A DNA stretch of 64,000 nt from Ectocarpus siliculosus (taxonomy: Eukaryota > Sar > Phaeophyceae > Ectocarpales > Ectocarpaceae), in the NCBI GenBank assembly GCA_000310025.1, contig FN649734.1:3805616-3869615 (forward strand), written 5' to 3'. Each line of letters starts with the position of its first letter. The first letter of the stretch is position 1. This document shows positions 60,332 to 64,000 of this stretch, piece after piece. The notes below the pieces were generated by a model. The model worked only from the letters and a program-made list of their open reading frames with translations, made no database searches and was not told where the DNA came from. The translations under genes and the position numbers were made by a program.

Positions 60332-63300
60332 TCATACCATCCCTCGTCCGAGTCGTTTAAGCGTGTGGTAGACAACGACTGGTTTCCTGCTTTGTCTTAC
60401 CTTTGCCTCCAGCGCCTTGTGCAAGGATTCTCTGTGCGCCTCGCCGAACGTTTCCACCACCACCTTGATTTGCACCTGTTTTTTTCGATTTTTTCGCACC
60501 AAAGAACGGCAAGAAATCGCCCAAAGAACGATTGATACTCGGGCGGCGTTGGGGGCGAATGACTGACATTATCCCCCCAAAATAGTGGTGTGCTTACAAG
60601 AGTGCAAAACTATTTTCCTCTGAGTATCAACAATTTCACTGTAGCCTACCAGTAATACGTCGCAGAGGAATCGAGATTGCTCCGGGACCCTTCTCGCTTT
60701 CAACGACGAATACATGAATGGCGGGGCGGGGGGGGGCGAGCGAATCTGCGTAGCCCCGGGTCTGGGTGAGGCTATTCAGCTGGGAATAATAGGTCGTGTG
60801 CACGGCGGGTTGTAGCTGCAAGAGACAAGAGACGGCACTTAGAGGTGGTTGGTTGGCTAAGGCCGCATGTCCAGCGCCGAGCGCGTGGACATCTCTGCGG
60901 CGAAGGCGTCGACGCCGCTCGCGGTTCAACACCAACGAACCAACAAAGCCGAGAAAACAACTTTGAAGTCAACACCATATTCAGAAGAAAACGGTGCCCG
61001 GTGTATAGCCTTCATGACTAAAGGCAAATTTTCACCGCACACAAGGAGAGCGTTGTCAACTTTTGAGGGGACAGCGGCGGGGGGAGGGGATGGAGGAAAA
61101 TATCGGCAACCACAATGAGACACAATAGAAGGGCCATGCATACACACCTGGTCCATGTTCGAGTGAAGCCACGCCCGCTCGTGGTAGATGTCTCTGATGC
61201 TCCCGCCCGCCTGCGAAATGCTGCGCGAAGGAGATATTGACGATGGCGATGGGGGTGTTCAGAGGAGAGCGTGGGAAGGGACAGGCGGTATATGCGCAAG
61301 GGGATAGGCAAAGAGGGGGCACGGGCTCTGTACTTGAGGTAAACACCGAAAACAGAATCGGAAGAGCAAGATGCCCGGTGCTAAATAGGCTACCACCGAA
61401 AGAAAACATAGAGAGGATATGGGCGATACATGCGGGAGAGAGCGATGGGGGGGGCGTGGGAAAATGTGCAGTACAGTTTTGTGGGCACGATGGAAGCAAC
61501 CGGCGAAAGAGAAGAGGACCAAACAAGAGAGAGTGTCGACAAAGTAGCACCGATACAATACCTAATGCAGTGGAGGGGAGGGGGTCAGATGGACACCTTG
61601 GCGGCATCAACGGGCCGAAATAACTCAGCCAAAGCCGCAAGGAAAACAGGCTCGATCGCAAAACATCGAACCTTGTGGTCCAAGCACACACCTCAAGACT
61701 CCAAAAATGCTATTCAACGACCACACAGCGACAACCAAAAGGGCTTACCAACACAAACAATAGCACACAGTAGTCAACCGGTTGGCGTTGTCGATGCTCC
61801 TAAAGTAAACACACACGATTACATACAAAAAAGGCGACAAAAAGAAGAAAAAAAAAAACGTCGACTCACGAGGCAGCGAGCTCCGCGATTCCCCCCGGTC
61901 GGTCCGACACCGTCGTCACGAACCGCACCAGACGCATGTCCGCCGCCAGCCCTCTGTCGATCACGCGCCCGAGGACGGGCACGTCGATGTTACCGCCGCA
62001 CAACGGGATCACCACCTTCTTGCCTGCTCGGGCAACAGCAGCAGCAGCCATCGGGGACGGCCACGGCAGGCCAGCGGTGGCGGGACCCGGGGTGGGGGGG
62101 GGGGTGGGGTCCGTACGTGCGACCAGGAGACACACACAAAAAGTACGGCGAGGAAAGGGATGGGGATAGCTTGTGAGTGTTTCTACGCGTGGCGGCCGTG
62201 TTTTGGAGGTGAGATGCCACAAGACTGCGACAACGGCATCCCCGTCAGTCAAAAGAGTGGATGGCTCCCTTCGTGTGCGTTCCGATACGCGGGCTCAAGC
62301 GGGGGCACCGCAGATGCGACAACGGGGGATGCCCCAAGTTTTTATATGTACACATATATTTGACGGATGGATGTCTTGCCTTTAAGGCCGGGGATGTCGA
62401 GGGGGCCCCCGGGGAGGATGGCGGCCAGCCCCGAGGCCCCGCCGCCTTCCACGACGAACTTCTCCATCTCCAGGAGGCGGAGCACTGACAGCGCGATGTA
62501 CTTCTCCGACACGAGCGAGACGCCGTCCACGTGAGCCTGTGCGACCTTGAACGCCTGGCCCCCGACCTGAGGAGGGGCGGCGCGGAGCGAAGCGAGAGAG
62601 GGGGAGACGACGGGACCACAGGGGGGAAAAATTACGGAAAATATAGAAGCTCATCCGCCGCGAGGCTTTTTATCCGAAGGTCATCGTGAAAAAGAACAGG
62701 CTTCGGGATATGGGGGGAGGGCGGGGGGGGGGTAGCGATGAACTGAACATTGCATGCGGAAAGAGTGGGAGACAAGCTGCAACAAACGCGAAAAAAATAC
62801 AACAACACAACACACACAAAAAAAAATGAAGGATAGTTGCCCAACGAAAAAGGAGATGAAACGAAAAGGGTGTAGCACAAAAACCACGCTATGAATTCAT
62901 TGTTAATCTGTCTCAGACTATTTTCTATGATAGAGATGGATTCGTTGTGTCATATTAAGAAAAAAAGAAAAAAAGGAAAACTTCTTCCAAAAACTCAGGC
63001 CTACACACCGTAGGCACGGCGAGTCCATCGGCCAGAGTGGCGGTCGTCTCCGCGTGCACCGGCTTGCCAGCCTTCAGTGCCGCCGTGAGGCTCGGGCAGA
63101 AGTGCGGCTCCACTCCAAGAACCTGAAAGAAGGTGCGCGCCGCCGCCGCCGCCGCCGCAAAAAGAAAGAGGAAACGAAACGCAACAAAACGATCCAAACG
63201 AAACGAAACACGAGAGAGAAATGAAAACGAAACGAAAAAAAATGAACGAATTGAAACGGAATCAAACGAAACGAACAGAAATGAGAACGAAATGAACCAA

Positions 63301-63662
63301 AACGAAGGAGAACGACGCCAAAAGACCACCACCGACGGAACCCAAGGGGATTGCGGTTGTTGCTGTCTAAGCATGCCTCCTACGAAGGTTGTCTTCAACC
63401 TCAATAACTGCTGTCGCTGAGGTCGACTTCTATCCTTTATCGCTGTACGTTTCCCCTCCTCTCTTTCCTAGTCGAGCTCTCTCGTCTTCCGTGCTTCTGT
63501 TCTCCCGCTGTCCCAAACATTCCCCGGGGTCATCTAGTATCGAGGTACCCCCCCCCACACACACACCTTGACCTCCGGCTGCAACGTCTTGGTGGCGAGG
63601 GCGATGCCGGCGATAAGCCCGGCGCCTCCCACCGGAACAACGATGTAGTCCACGTCGGGAAC
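60332..63662 (-). CDS. Threonine ammonia-lyase (threonine dehydratase), 3' part of gene, with ACT domain
   Basis: The enzyme is PLP-dependent and deaminates threonine to 2-oxobutanoate, the first step towards isoleucine. Exons found: 63662-63567, 63122-63009, 62566-62380, 62023-61870, 61220-61148, 60475-60401. Phases match at each junction. Visible blocks: [20 protein letters not shown] (PLP-phosphate Gly loop, with Ala at the third Gly position), [74 protein letters not shown]. Then [20 protein letters not shown] leads into one ACT regulatory domain ([57 protein letters not shown]). The 62380/62023 junction needs a GC donor. The catalytic-lysine half lies beyond the window's right edge. The last exon may read through the apparent GTAAGA donor at 60400 to a stop at 60332, or splice onward, so the C-terminus is uncertain. 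It resembles single-ACT enzymes rather than the two-ACT biosynthetic form. Confidence 0.85.
62371..62388 (-). other. Probable GC-AG intron 5' splice site
   Basis: On the minus strand the exon runs ...CTTAAAG and the intron would begin GCAAGA; the next exon begins after gagcag at 62024. This is the only junction that restores [13 protein letters not shown], and no GT donor nearby keeps the frame. Confidence 0.7.
63140..63310. repeat. AACGA/AAACGAAACG-type simple repeat in an intron
   Basis: Degenerate AAACG and GAAAC pentamers run for about 150 bp, preceded by a GCC run at 63138-63158. It lies in the intron between the first two visible exons of the threonine ammonia-lyase gene. Confidence 0.8.
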
Positions 63663-64000
63663 CTGCTTTCGGTTTCGTTTGGACGACACGACATGTCGTT
63701 TGGGTTGTTGGTTCTCAAGGCAAGACAGCAGCAGCCAGGAGCACACAGCAGCAACATGAGGCAGCCATCCTTGACAGCGCAGCGCGCGTCAAATCACCAC
63801 TGCAAAAACCACATTCAAGTCGAGCAATAGTAGGAGCGAAATCACATCACAACGGGCCACGGAGTATGGCAAGGTGGGCAGAGGGTGGTGGATTGTTGTT
63901 GTTAGCGTGTGCAGGCACACCGACACCCCTCACATGAACGCTAGAATACCTACGGCACGGTTTAGCTGTAGATCCCGCCCCCCCCCCCCCCCCCCCCCCC
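63663..64000. other. Upstream intron of the threonine ammonia-lyase gene, ending in a C homopolymer
   Basis: No further exon of the gene is recognisable here. The last 23 bases (63978-64000) are all C, which may be genuine or the edge of a sequencing or assembly gap. Confidence 0.5.

Noticed and set aside
1..64000. Search for CRISPR arrays, tRNA or rRNA genes and bacterial-type operons
   Set aside because: No regularly spaced short repeats with unique spacers, no cloverleaf or rRNA core sequence recognised by eye, and the gene architecture is eukaryotic.

Overview
The window reads as nuclear DNA of an intron-rich eukaryote. Genes are cut into many short exons separated by introns of about 200-800 bp with GTGAGT/GTGAGC/GTGCGT-type donors. 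Coding DNA is GC-rich with long Gly/Ala/Ser runs, and microsatellites are abundant. The ankyrin-gene style, the zinc-finger/CENP-B-type transposase and the Helitron relics resemble brown algal (Ectocarpus-like) genomes. That taxonomic placement is inference. No rRNA, tRNA, CRISPR or bacterial operon was recognised.

Left part (1-29,322). After a transposase relic at the left edge and about 3.6 kb without a recognised gene, an 18-exon minus-strand gene (15,636 down to 4,588) encodes a long coiled-coil protein of about 1,065 residues. Its last three exons form a C1q/TNF-like beta-sandwich. It is divergent, across about 0.7 kb, from a 13-exon plus-strand gene (16,342-25,899) for a Gly/Asp/Glu-rich protein with a helical-repeat C-terminal half. 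Next on the same strand is a five-exon family-25-like glycosyltransferase (26,271-29,322). The exon models were built by hand; in the first two, splice phases agree at nearly every junction.

Middle (29,323-47,640). A minus-strand ankyrin-repeat gene (38,043 to 31,853) has two exons separated by a 4.8-kb intron that carries a decayed transposon in the opposite orientation. To its right is a repeat-rich block: about 205-bp repeats, a duplicated CT-rich module of 600-700 bp, two decayed Helitron-type helicase copies (one frameshifted by an exact 19-bp tandem duplication) and a fold-back element.

Right part (47,900-64,000). A 6.3-kb higher-order tandem array starts with units of about 760 bp and continues with units of about 2.0 kb. 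The long unit contains a diverged inverted duplication whose two arms keep the same reading frame, so the array probably derives from an unrecognised protein gene. A long inverted repeat, a short telomere-like motif and an intronless multi-pass membrane protein gene (55,578-56,963) follow. The window ends inside a minus-strand threonine ammonia-lyase gene (PLP domain end plus ACT domain), which has a probable GC-AG intron. Its 5' exons lie beyond the window.

The best candidates for undescribed biology are the inverted-pair coding array, the coiled-coil/C1q-like gene and the transposon-bearing giant ankyrin intron.
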